A stretch of 64,000 nucleotides of DNA from Calditrichota bacterium (GTDB lineage Bacteria; CLD3). The position numbers were made by a program, and so were the translations under genes. The DNA is taken from positions 101,957-165,956 of the forward strand of contig QQUF01000045.1 in NCBI GenBank assembly GCA_008501735.1. The letters are read 5' to 3'. Positions 53,352 through 62,178 of this stretch are shown piece after piece. How positions within the stretch are numbered: the first letter of the stretch is position 1; the number at the start of each line of letters is the position of its first letter. The notes under the pieces are model-generated. The model did no database searches. It had not been told where the DNA came from and saw nothing but the letters and a program-made list of their open reading frames with translations.

Positions 53352-54623
53352 ATGAATAACGAAACTAATCGTATCAAAATTTTGATGATTGATGATGAAC
53401 AATCGATTTATTTTCTAATTAAAGCATTACTCACCGAAATATCAGAAAAAGACTATGTAATTGATTGGTCTTCTTCTTTTGATGAAGGCTTTGAACTTAT
53501 GACCAATAATTCTTACGACGTTTATTTGGTTGATTTCATTTTGATTGATGGTAGAACAGGTTTGGAACTAATTAGAGAAGCAAATGAAAATGGTTGCACA
53601 AAACCAAGTATTCTACTAACTGGAATTGGTGATAGAGACATTGACATTCAGGCAATGGAAGCAGGAGCAACAGATTATATTTCTAAAAATGATTTTGATT
53701 CAAAGTACCTTGAGCGTTCAATTCGTTACTCAATAATGCAAAAAGAGAACGAAAATAAAATGATAAGATACCAAGCTGAATTGGAAAGCCTTGTTAATGA
53801 ACGTACCAAAAAACTCGAAGCAATAAATACACAGTTAAAAAAAGAGATTGAGCAAAGGAACATAATTGAAACAGATTTGAAATTGACGAACAGACAATTA
53901 CAAAAAGACTTGGATTTAGCAAGTGAACTACAACAAGCGGTTTTGCCCGAAATCAGAAACTTACCTTTTCTAAACATAGCCGCAAAATACCTTCCTTGTA
54001 GTAGTGTTTCAGGTGATGTTTACGATATTAATTTTAATCGTGAAGGAGCAATTAATATTTTTGTCGGTGATGCAACAGGACACGGAGTTGCAGCTGCGTT
54101 TATGACAATGATGGTTCAAATCGGTTTAGACAGCATTCGACAAGATACTTCTCCAAATGAAGTTCTTGATTCTTTAAACTCTTTGCTCGTTTCAAGGGAA
54201 ACTGAAAAATTTATTACAGGAGTTTACATTAGAATTACTCCTAAAGGTTTAATGTCAGCAACAAATGCAGCTCATCCTCCTTTAGTAATTCTTCCTGCAA
54301 ATGGAGAAGAAGTTGTAATTCTTCAAGAAGGTGGCTGTCCACTTGGTGCATTTCCCGAAAGCCCGATTCCTTATCCTGTCGAAACTTACCAACTCAAACA
54401 CGGTGATAAAGTTATTCTTTATACCGACGGAGTTTCTGAAACCGAAATTACAGCAACTGAACTTTTTGGAATTGAAAATACAATTGAATTTTTATCTCAA
54501 AACCGCAAATTGCCGCTCGAAGAAATTATTGATAAACTCTTGAGTCAGTTGGAAACCTATAAAAATGGCAAAAATATTACAGATGATTTAACAATTCTAT
54601 GTGTTGAATTTTTGGAAACCTAA
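53352..54623 (+). CDS. Response regulator with PP2C-type (RsbU-like) phosphatase output
   Basis: 423 residues. Receiver domain 7-125: acidic pocket D14-D15, phosphoacceptor D61 (YLVDF), and K112 (YISKND). A coiled-coil spans about 128-195 (ENENKMIRYQAELESL). SpoIIE/PP2C-type phosphatase 195-423 with metal-binding GD at 221-222 (SVSGDVYD), GDATGHGVAAAF at 239-250 and LYTDGVSE. Such proteins dephosphorylate Ser/Thr-phosphorylated regulators in partner-switching pathways. No sensor kinase or anti-sigma factor gene adjoins. Divergent from the FHA-ABC exporter (148 bp between starts), which makes FHA-bound phosphoproteins a plausible substrate (inference). Confidence 0.92.
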   Translation: MNNETNRIKILMIDDEQSIYFLIKALLTEISEKDYVIDWSSSFDEGFELMTNNSYDVYLVDFILIDGRTGLELIREANENGCTKPSILLTGIGDRDIDIQAMEAGATDYISKNDFDSKYLERSIRYSIMQKENENKMIRYQAELESLVNERTKKLEAINTQLKKEIEQRNIIETDLKLTNRQLQKDLDLASELQQAVLPEIRNLPFLNIAAKYLPCSSVSGDVYDINFNREGAINIFVGDATGHGVAAAFMTMMVQIGLDSIRQDTSPNEVLDSLNSLLVSRETEKFITGVYIRITPKGLMSATNAAHPPLVILPANGEEVVILQEGGCPLGAFPESPIPYPVETYQLKHGDKVILYTDGVSETEITATELFGIENTIEFLSQNRKLPLEEIIDKLLSQLETYKNGKNITDDLTILCVEFLET

Positions 54624-54632
54624 AACCAATAA

Positions 54633-55496
54633 ATGCTAAAAATTCTAAAATCATTCTTCGATATTCTAAAAGAAGCATTTTTTGAATGGGTTGATGACAA
54701 TGCTTCACAATTAGCTGCTGGAATTTCTTACTACACAATTTTTTCATTAGCTCCACTTTTAGTAATTACAACTTCAATAGCAGGAATTTTCTTTGGTGAA
54801 GATGCAATTCAAGGAAAACTTGTTTCTGAAATTGAAGGTTTTGTCGGTCTTCAAACTGCCAAAATTATCGAAACAATGTTAATTGGAATCGGAGAAGATT
54901 ACTCAAATATTTTTGTCGGAATTTTCGGTTTTGCACTCTTATTTTTTGGTGCCTCCAAAGCAGTAATTGAACTTGAAAATGCTTTTAACAAAATTTGGAG
55001 AGTTAAACCAAAGGAACATTCAAATATCTTTTTAGATTTGTTGATGGAAAGGCTGAATTCATTTTTAACGATTTTTCTTTCAGGTTTTTTATTACTAAGC
55101 ATTTTAATTATTAGTGCAACATTAAATTTTTTTTCCGGACTTCTCCAAGAATTACTTCCCCAAGTTAGGATTTTTTGGAAAGTATTAGAGTTTTTCGCTT
55201 CTCTCGGAATTTCAAGTTTAGTTTTTGCTACTTTGTTCAAATCAATTCCAAACGAAAAAATTGCTTGGAGCGATGTTTGGCTTGGTTCAATTTGCACTTC
55301 ACTTTTATTTTTACTAAGCAAATTCTTACTTAATCTTTACATTTCAAGTGGTTCTTTTGCAACAGTTTATGGAGCTGCAAGTTCACTAATCATTCTTTTA
55401 GTTTGGATTTACTACTCAATCCAAATCCTCTTTCTCGGTGCAGAAATTTCCTTTGTTTACTCTAAGAAATTTGGCTCGAAGAAAATGTCAGCTTAA
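54633..55496 (+). CDS. YihY/BrkB family inner membrane protein
   Basis: 287 residues, six membrane helices. The N-terminal DNASQLAAGISYYTIFSLAPLLVI, the segment FGASKAVIELENAFNKIWRVKP and the last helix IILLVWIYYSIQILFLGAEISFVYS are the YihY/BrkB signature. The old RNase BN label for this family is not supported. Function is uncertain: brkB was linked to serum resistance in Bordetella. It starts 9 bp after the response regulator stop, so the two are probably co-transcribed. Confidence 0.9.
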   Translation: MLKILKSFFDILKEAFFEWVDDNASQLAAGISYYTIFSLAPLLVITTSIAGIFFGEDAIQGKLVSEIEGFVGLQTAKIIETMLIGIGEDYSNIFVGIFGFALLFFGASKAVIELENAFNKIWRVKPKEHSNIFLDLLMERLNSFLTIFLSGFLLLSILIISATLNFFSGLLQELLPQVRIFWKVLEFFASLGISSLVFATLFKSIPNEKIAWSDVWLGSICTSLLFLLSKFLLNLYISSGSFATVYGAASSLIILLVWIYYSIQILFLGAEISFVYSKKFGSKKMSA

Positions 55497-55497
55497 A

Positions 55498-57132
55498 TCA
55501 CTTTGTGTAAGTAACAAAATAGTAGAATTTATTAGAGTTTTGCAAAACATTTGGGTCTGTATAACTAATAGTGCTTCCATTTTGAGTAATAGTTGAAATC
55601 AAATTAGAGTTTTCGTAATTAGGTAATGTGTTTTTATAAATTTTGTAATTTATTGCATTTGGAATTGAATTCCACGTTAATGAAATATCATTACCAACTA
55701 ATGACACATTAACATCTTCAATCATAGAGAATCTTTCAAAAATAGTAACAAAGGCATCTTCAGCTCCATTAAAAGATTCATCATAAGAGTTTGAAGTAGT
55801 ACTGTAAGAAGAATTATTTGTATTTCCAGTTAAAAACATTTTACCATTTTTTAAACAAGTTTTTTGTCCAATTAAATCAAAATTTCCTTGTGTCAAGAGT
55901 GAACTTAATTTTACATTATTTAGTGTTGAATCAAGAATTATAAAAGCTATTCCATATGGAAAAAATTTTTTCTTTCCAATTAAAATCACATCATTATTTT
56001 CCAATATTTCCATTACATAAGATTTAACAGTTTGAGTAATTCCTGTTGGTGTAATGTACCCAATCTTTTTAGAATTTATCAAATTTGAACCATCATTTGT
56101 GAATTTTATTGCAAATCCTTGACTATTATTTGAAACAGGTGATATTATAGGAAAATTATTTGACAGAGACGAGCCAGTAACATAGATATTCTCTGAAAAG
56201 TCTAAAGCAATTGAATGCCCAATATCATTATCACTTCCTCCAAAATAAGTAGAAAATAATAGGTTCATGCAATTTGAAGATATTTTACTTATAAAAATAT
56301 CTCTTCCACCATTTACACCATTGTAAGAGGAGTCATAAGCATTTAAAGTTGGAAAATTACTTGAATTAGAAAACCCTGTTAAATAATAGTTTGAATTATT
56401 ATCTATAGCCAAATCATAAGCATAATCTTCACCATTTCCACCTAGAAATGAAGAATTTAAAATGTTAGTTCCATCATTAGAAATTCTAAGAAAGTAAGCA
56501 TCTCTAAATCCTCCAAAAGAATTATAAATAGAATTTACAATTGGAAAATCATTTGACATAGTTTGACCAACAATAATATAATCACCATTTTGATTTTCCA
56601 ATATCCTACTTGGTGTATCGGATAAAGAGCCACCTAAATAAGTGGAAAAGGTTAGATTATTTCCACTTATAGAAAATTTGGAAATAAAAATATCGTTTAC
56701 TCCTCCATAAGTAGAATCTATAGGATTAAAGGTTGTAAAATTAGTAGAACGGGTAAATCCAGCAATAACAATATTAGAATTATTAACGATTATACCTGTT
56801 CCTGCATCCTCATCATTTCCTCCCCAATACGTAGAATATTCTAAGGTTGATAAATCATTTGAAAATTTACTTATAAATGAATCACTGTCATCTCCTGCAT
56901 AAGAACTACTCATAGCTCCACTAGTTATTGGAAAAGTTGTTCCACTTGTCGAACCAGTAACAAAAACTCCTCCATTATCACCTACAGCTAACGTACTTGC
57001 AATATCAACTTGGTTCGAACCTAAGAAAGTCGAATATTTTAATTCAAATGCAAAAATATTCCCAACAAAAATAAAATTTAAAAAAATTGCAAATAGTATA
57101 ATATAGTTTTGCAAAAAGTAAAATCTTTTCAT
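55498..57132 (-). CDS. Secreted SBBP seven-bladed propeller protein with FN3 domain
   Basis: 544 residues with a signal sequence (to about residue 28). Five clear SBBP repeats (STFLGSNQVD, STYWGGNDED, STYLGGSLSD, SSFLGGNGED, STYFGGSDND) and two degenerate ones (SKKIGYITPT, SSLLTQGNFD) give seven blades over about 32-450. A fibronectin type III-like domain follows (VNVSLVGNDISLTWNSIP to the end). There is no T9SS domain. The repeat type matches the propellers of the 15.6 kb giant, so this is a small single-propeller relative. Ligand and role unknown. Confidence 0.78.
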   Translation of the reverse strand: MKRFYFLQNYIILFAIFLNFIFVGNIFAFELKYSTFLGSNQVDIASTLAVGDNGGVFVTGSTSGTTFPITSGAMSSSYAGDDSDSFISKFSNDLSTLEYSTYWGGNDEDAGTGIIVNNSNIVIAGFTRSTNFTTFNPIDSTYGGVNDIFISKFSISGNNLTFSTYLGGSLSDTPSRILENQNGDYIIVGQTMSNDFPIVNSIYNSFGGFRDAYFLRISNDGTNILNSSFLGGNGEDYAYDLAIDNNSNYYLTGFSNSSNFPTLNAYDSSYNGVNGGRDIFISKISSNCMNLLFSTYFGGSDNDIGHSIALDFSENIYVTGSSLSNNFPIISPVSNNSQGFAIKFTNDGSNLINSKKIGYITPTGITQTVKSYVMEILENNDVILIGKKKFFPYGIAFIILDSTLNNVKLSSLLTQGNFDLIGQKTCLKNGKMFLTGNTNNSSYSTTSNSYDESFNGAEDAFVTIFERFSMIEDVNVSLVGNDISLTWNSIPNAINYKIYKNTLPNYENSNLISTITQNGSTISYTDPNVLQNSNKFYYFVTYTK

Positions 57133-57246
57133 TTATAAACCTCATTTGAATAAAACATAATTTTATATTCTTTCAATTTTTTCTTAGAAAAAAAAAAGAT
57201 ATTTCAATACTTTTAAAATGTCCATAGATAAATTAAGAGTAGAACC

Positions 57247-58623
57247 TTGGAAATTCATTTCGACAAAGGCACATTGATTTTCAAAAATCTTTCTCAGGAA
57301 ATTGCGACTTCGCTTGAAGGCGTAAAATGGGACGAAAGAACAAATGTTTTCAGAAGTCCTGCAATTTTCTATCGCAAAATTGTGCTTGAACTTCGCAAAC
57401 GAAAAATTCCTTACCAAGACCTTGCCCGAAAATTTAATCCGACAGAATTCCCACTCAAAAATGAAATCATTCCAAGAGACTTCCAACAAGAAGGAATTGA
57501 GGCTTGGTTAAAAAACGGCTCACAAGGAGTTGTTTCCCTTCCAACAGGAGCTGGTAAAACGATTCTTGCAGTTCTTTTAATCGAAAAAGTAAAACGCCCG
57601 ACTTTAGTTCACGTTCCGACAATTGACTTAATGCAACAATGGCACTCAGTTTTACAGAACTTTTTCTATGAAGAAATCGGACTTCTCGGAGGCGGTTACA
57701 AAGAAATTACAAATTTGACAGTTGCAACTTACGACTCTGCTCTACTTCACGTAACGAGCAAAGGCGACAAATTCGGATTTCTCATTTTTGACGAATGCCA
57801 TCACTTACCAAGCACACAAAATCAGTACACAGCTTTAAGTTCAATCGCTCCTTTTCGACTTGGTTTGACAGCAACTCCAGAACGAACAGACGGAAAAGAA
57901 GACTTACTTTACAAACTCGTCGGAAATCTCTGTTATACAACTCACATTCACGAACTCGAAGGTTCAACTTTAGCTCCTTACAACGTCAAAACTTTAGAAA
58001 TTAATCTTTTACCCGAAGAACAAGAACAGTACGATTTGCACCGCGAGAAATACATTAATTTCTTGCGTTCAGAGCAAATAAATATGTCTCAACTTAGTGG
58101 GTGGAGAAATTTTCTTTGGAAATCGAGTCGAACTCCCGAAGGAAGAGATGTTTTCAAGTCTTACTTAATTCAGAAAAAACTTAGCCAAGTCGCTTCTCAA
58201 AAAGTCCAAAAAATTTGGGAGCTTTTACAGAAACACAAAGGCGACAGAATTATAATTTTTACGCAAGACAACGAAATGGCTTACAAAATCGGAAAAACAT
58301 TTTTACTTCCCGTTCTGACTCATTTGACAAAACTCAAAGAACGTGAAAACTTTTTGACCAAATTCAGAAACGGCGAATATTCGGTTTTAGTAACTTCAAA
58401 AGTTCTAAACGAAGGAGTTGACGTTCCGGAAGCAAATGTTGGAATTATCGTTTCAGGAAGTGGAAGCGTCAGAGAACACGTGCAAAGACTTGGCAGAATT
58501 TTACGTGGAAAACCCGGAAAACAGGCTTTCCTTTACGAACTCGTTTCGCAAGGAACAGGTGAACATTTTGTAAATCAAAGAAGAAGGCAACACAGTGCTT
58601 ACGAAGGACCTCGTTTGTTATAA
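57247..58623 (+). CDS. XPB/Rad25-like SF2 DNA helicase
   Basis: 458 residues from a TTG start; the frame is open only from 57232, and the ATG at 57218 is in another frame that soon stops, so a TTG or ATT start is forced. After an N-terminal damage-recognition-like domain (1-75) come SLPTGAGKT (Walker A, 97-105), FDECHH (motif II, 181-186), LGLTATPERTDGKED (motif III and an RED-like loop), and the second RecA domain with RLGRILRGKPGKQAFLYELV (motif VI). Archaeal XPB is a 3'-5' helicase that opens damaged DNA and recruits Bax1. The partner DUF790/Bax1 gene overlaps its 3' end, supporting XPB rather than a generic helicase. Confidence 0.85.
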   Translation: MEIHFDKGTLIFKNLSQEIATSLEGVKWDERTNVFRSPAIFYRKIVLELRKRKIPYQDLARKFNPTEFPLKNEIIPRDFQQEGIEAWLKNGSQGVVSLPTGAGKTILAVLLIEKVKRPTLVHVPTIDLMQQWHSVLQNFFYEEIGLLGGGYKEITNLTVATYDSALLHVTSKGDKFGFLIFDECHHLPSTQNQYTALSSIAPFRLGLTATPERTDGKEDLLYKLVGNLCYTTHIHELEGSTLAPYNVKTLEINLLPEEQEQYDLHREKYINFLRSEQINMSQLSGWRNFLWKSSRTPEGRDVFKSYLIQKKLSQVASQKVQKIWELLQKHKGDRIIIFTQDNEMAYKIGKTFLLPVLTHLTKLKERENFLTKFRNGEYSVLVTSKVLNEGVDVPEANVGIIVSGSGSVREHVQRLGRILRGKPGKQAFLYELVSQGTGEHFVNQRRRQHSAYEGPRLL

Positions 58624-59806
58624 AAATTACAAAAACAACGTTAATCCGAAATTTATAAATCCGTTTGATTCGGAACTTTTGAACGTTGCAGAGGAATTAA
58701 TTGAAATTTTCAAAGACTCTGTCGGAGATACGCGAGCAGAACTTTTGGAAAACTCAAAAATGATTCTTGACGGAAGCGAAAAACCAATTTTAGTTTTGCG
58801 TGGATTTCAGAAACTACTTTTGGATAGAACAAAGTTTGACACTTCGGCAGACGAAAAGTTCACAAATTTTCGTGAGAAAGTTTTTACTAAAACAAGTGAG
58901 TTTTTGACAACACAAGACTTTGAAAACTTTGCAGAATTTAGAGCAAAAATTGAAACTAATTTTTCACAAAAATACAAAGAAATTTCAACTAAACTCTACT
59001 CTGACTTACCTGAATTTCAAGAAGTTTTGAAATTTAAATCAATAACTTCCGAACAACTTTTGAACCGCTACAACTGTGCTCAAATTCAAGGTTTGCTAAT
59101 TCATTGCAATCAACTTGAAATCACAGTTTCAGATTCTGAGCCTAAGAAATTACGCCAACTTTTTAAATTTTTGAGATTCTTTCAACTCCTCGCAAAAGTT
59201 GAGAAATTAAATGAAAACACTTTTAAAATCTTCGTTGATGGTCCGCTCAATTTGTTTTACAGAACTCAAAAATATGGTTTAAATTTGGCGAACTTCTTTC
59301 CGTCTTTGCTTCACCAAGAGAAATGGCACTTAGTTGCAAAAGTACAACTCAAGAACCGCAAAATTTACGAATTAAATTTAGACCAATCTTGTGGAATCAA
59401 GCCGATTTCGCAAAGATTTTTAGCTTACGTTCCAAAAGAAGTTCAGATGTTTCAAAAGCTGTTCAGTGAGAAAAATTCGGATTGGCAAATTTCGACAACA
59501 TCGAATTTTGTTCCGCTTGAAGGTGAGGCTTACTGTTTCCCTGATTTTTCATTGAAGCACAAAAATGGAACTGAAGTTTTTCTTGAAATTTTCCACGCTT
59601 GGCACTCAAGTCACTTTTCAGAAAGGTTACAAACTTTGAATCCAAACTCTCCCAAGTTAATTTTGGGAATTGCTCAAAATTTGCTCAAAGACCCTTTTCT
59701 TTCTCATTCAATTGAAAGTTCTGAATATTTCCAAGAGTTCGGGTTTACCTTTCGAGAAATGCCAACAGTTACAAAAGTGAGTAAAATTTTAAAGAAGTTT
59801 GAATAG
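58595..59806 (+). CDS. Bax1/DUF790-like XPB-partner nuclease
   Basis: 403 residues from a GTG start that overlaps the helicase by 29 bp. The N-terminus MLTKDLVCYKNYKNNVNPKF matches the Bax1 start (MLPxxLLRY...PxF). The segment ITSEQLLNRYNCAQIQGLLIH matches a conserved family helix with Y-N-x-x-Q. The nuclease core is YCFPDFSLKHKNG, then TEVFLEIFHAWH (about residues 314-335), a PD-(D/E)xK-like arrangement. In archaea Bax1 binds XPB and cuts 3' to a bubble, like XPG. The length is close to the archaeal form. No other nucleotide excision genes are nearby. Confidence 0.83.
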   Translation: MLTKDLVCYKNYKNNVNPKFINPFDSELLNVAEELIEIFKDSVGDTRAELLENSKMILDGSEKPILVLRGFQKLLLDRTKFDTSADEKFTNFREKVFTKTSEFLTTQDFENFAEFRAKIETNFSQKYKEISTKLYSDLPEFQEVLKFKSITSEQLLNRYNCAQIQGLLIHCNQLEITVSDSEPKKLRQLFKFLRFFQLLAKVEKLNENTFKIFVDGPLNLFYRTQKYGLNLANFFPSLLHQEKWHLVAKVQLKNRKIYELNLDQSCGIKPISQRFLAYVPKEVQMFQKLFSEKNSDWQISTTSNFVPLEGEAYCFPDFSLKHKNGTEVFLEIFHAWHSSHFSERLQTLNPNSPKLILGIAQNLLKDPFLSHSIESSEYFQEFGFTFREMPTVTKVSKILKKFE

Positions 59807-59815
59807 TGAGAAACG

Positions 59816-59841
59816 TAGGAAACAAAAATTTTTGTTCCCTA
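59816..59841. repeat. Palindromic element related to that at 25804
   Basis: A 26 bp near-palindrome with arms TAGGAAACAAAAA and TTTTTGTTCCCTA (one mismatch). Its outer ends match the element between mscS and parE (TAGGGAACAA / TTGTTCCCTA). It lies between the convergent Bax1-like and RND genes and may act as a bidirectional terminator. Confidence 0.6.
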
Positions 59842-59856
59842 AAATCAAACATCATT

Positions 59857-62178
59857 CTACTTTGCCATTGACTTTCTTTTTTCTTCAAAGAAAAACATTG
59901 CTGCTGGAGTGATTATCAAGTCCGCAATTAATGCAGAAAAAATTGTCAGTGAGCAAAGAATACCCATATAAACTGTTGGAATCCAAACTGACACGACTAA
60001 ACTTGAAAAGACTAAAATCAAAATTACCGATGTAAAAAATATCGCTCTTCCTGAAATTTGCATTGAGTGTAAAGTTGCATCGTAATTATTTTTCCCCATT
60101 TCTTTGGCTTTCTTGAGCTTTTCCAAAAAATGAATCGTGTCGTCAACAATAATCCCAAGAGTGATACAAGCAATTAACGAAGTTCCGACGTCGATTTTAA
60201 TTCCCAAAAATCCCATCAGACCAAAAGTAATTAAAATTGGAACTAAGTTTGGAATCAAGCTAAAAAGTGCAAATTTCACAGAACGAAACGCCAAGCCAAT
60301 CAGCAAAATTATAAATCCTAAAGCCCAAAGAAACCCGTCAACCATACTCCAAAGCAAGTGATATTCCATATTTTTAAACATCACCATCAGACCTGTCGGC
60401 ATAATTTTGAACTGCGAAACATACATAGAAATGTATTCATTAACTCTTTCCATAAAAACATTGTATTGAGCAGAATCCATAAAAATCGTTCTTGCTGTAA
60501 CTCTCGCTAAATCGGATTCAGAATTTACAAGGCTCTCTAAAATTCCACCAAAACCTTCAACAAGGTAAAACAGTTCGTCTAAAACACTTTGCTCCTCTGG
60601 AATTTTTGCAAATCCTTCTTGACGATTGTTAAGTTCAAAATTCGTTCGTTCTATGAATTTACCAACTGAGACAACTTCCTTGACTCCAGCTAAATTTGCA
60701 AGAAAATCTTCAAATTTCACAAGTTCTTCCAATACTTCTTTTTCTTGAATTTTACCATTTTTAGGTTGTGCCAAAAAGTCAATTTGGACTGTTGAACCAA
60801 GTTCATTTTGGATTGTTTCTGTCCACTTTCTCGCAGGATGGTCTTCTGAAATGTAATCCAAGAAGCTCGACTCAACTTTTAATTTTGAAATTCCAAAAAC
60901 GGAAGCAATAACAATTAGTAAAGAAGCGTAAACAATGATTTTTCTATTTTTGTAAGAAAACTCAACCAATTTTTCATAAATGGTCAGAGTGTCTTTTTTG
61001 ATGAAAAAGTTTCTACACTTTTTGAACTTCGGTTTAAAAATTAACATCAAAGCAGGCATAAAAGTTAGAGTCAAAATCAACGCAAGGAAAACACCAAATG
61101 CGACTTCATAACCAAATTCTTTCAGAGGTCTCAAATGACTTTGGCTTAGAGTTATAAAACCAATTGCAGTTGTCAAAGTTGTGAGCAAACAAGGCAAAAA
61201 CACTTTCTTCACTGATTCTGAAACTGCTTTAGCATAAATTTCTGTTTGGCTAACTCCTTCTTCTTCCAAACGAGCTAAAGCCTGAATGTAGGCACTTAGA
61301 AAATGAATTGAATCCGCAATTCCAATAGCCATCAAAATCGTTGAGACAGAAATATTGAGCGAAGTGTAAGCCCAATCGAAAATCCCAACAAAACCAAGAG
61401 TTCCCATAAGCGACAAATAAACAACTGACATCGTAAGTGCCAAGCCAGCAAAACTTCTAAAGAGAAAAAGAACGACAGCAAACAAAATCAAAGTGCTAAA
61501 CGGGAAAACAACTTTCAAGTCGTCCAAAAGGGTTTTCATTAATTCCCATTGAACAACAGGTCCACCAGTTGCAAGAATTTCACAGCCAGTTTTTTGCTCC
61601 TCTTTTTCAACTTCCACATAAATTTTCTTGACCAAATTAATTTTGTAATCGGCATTTTCATTTGGTTTGTATTCAACTTTAACAAAAATTAAAGCACCTT
61701 TTCCGTCAGGTTTCAAAAGGCTTTTAGTTAAGACTTCATCTTTTAAGGCTTTTTCTTTTGCAAAATTTATTTCTTCAATTGTTGGAAGTTCGCCGTCATC
61801 AAATTGCGGGAAAAGAAATTTTGATTCTAAAACGTCATTTTCAGATTCAAGAAACCTATAATTTGTAATACTAAAAATCTCGGTTACGTATTCAAATGAA
61901 GCTACTTTTTGAGTTAAAGAATCTATCGAGGAAAGGATTTCTTGCGTAAAAATTGTTTTGTCGGTTTTGTAGTAAAGCACCAAAAATTCGTCGTTGTCAA
62001 AATTCTCTTTTAACAAATTAAAAGACTGAATAGCAGGGTCATTGTCTAGAAACCAAATTTCAGGTGAGGAATCAATCTCTTTAATTTGAATGAAAAATGA
62101 AAGGAAAATTATAAAAGCTAAATTTAAGACAATTAAAAGGTATTTCTGTTTGATGAGAAAGTCAGTGAATTTGTTCAA
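59857..62178 (-). CDS. RND superfamily transporter, HAE3/MMPL-like
   Basis: 773 residues with two equal halves, each with one helix, a large periplasmic loop and five helices. The charged residues in the helices that carry protons are seen in ILMAIGIADSIHFL and LGIIVDDTIHFLEKL, the GIxDxxIHF motif of the HAE3 branch, whose members (for example HpnN) export hopanoids or other lipids. No membrane-fusion or outer membrane partner gene is adjacent. It is the gene directly downstream of nurA, with no gap, so they are co-transcribed, but a common function is not evident. Confidence 0.85.
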   Translation of the reverse strand: MNKFTDFLIKQKYLLIVLNLAFIIFLSFFIQIKEIDSSPEIWFLDNDPAIQSFNLLKENFDNDEFLVLYYKTDKTIFTQEILSSIDSLTQKVASFEYVTEIFSITNYRFLESENDVLESKFLFPQFDDGELPTIEEINFAKEKALKDEVLTKSLLKPDGKGALIFVKVEYKPNENADYKINLVKKIYVEVEKEEQKTGCEILATGGPVVQWELMKTLLDDLKVVFPFSTLILFAVVLFLFRSFAGLALTMSVVYLSLMGTLGFVGIFDWAYTSLNISVSTILMAIGIADSIHFLSAYIQALARLEEEGVSQTEIYAKAVSESVKKVFLPCLLTTLTTAIGFITLSQSHLRPLKEFGYEVAFGVFLALILTLTFMPALMLIFKPKFKKCRNFFIKKDTLTIYEKLVEFSYKNRKIIVYASLLIVIASVFGISKLKVESSFLDYISEDHPARKWTETIQNELGSTVQIDFLAQPKNGKIQEKEVLEELVKFEDFLANLAGVKEVVSVGKFIERTNFELNNRQEGFAKIPEEQSVLDELFYLVEGFGGILESLVNSESDLARVTARTIFMDSAQYNVFMERVNEYISMYVSQFKIMPTGLMVMFKNMEYHLLWSMVDGFLWALGFIILLIGLAFRSVKFALFSLIPNLVPILITFGLMGFLGIKIDVGTSLIACITLGIIVDDTIHFLEKLKKAKEMGKNNYDATLHSMQISGRAIFFTSVILILVFSSLVVSVWIPTVYMGILCSLTIFSALIADLIITPAAMFFFEEKRKSMAK

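Noticed and set aside
54633-55496. Ribonuclease BN
   Set aside because: The YihY family was misnamed; no nuclease motif is present and the protein is a membrane protein.
57218-57276. ATG start for the helicase region
   Set aside because: The ATG at 57218 is in another frame and stops after 19 codons; the helicase frame has only non-ATG starts (TTG 57247).
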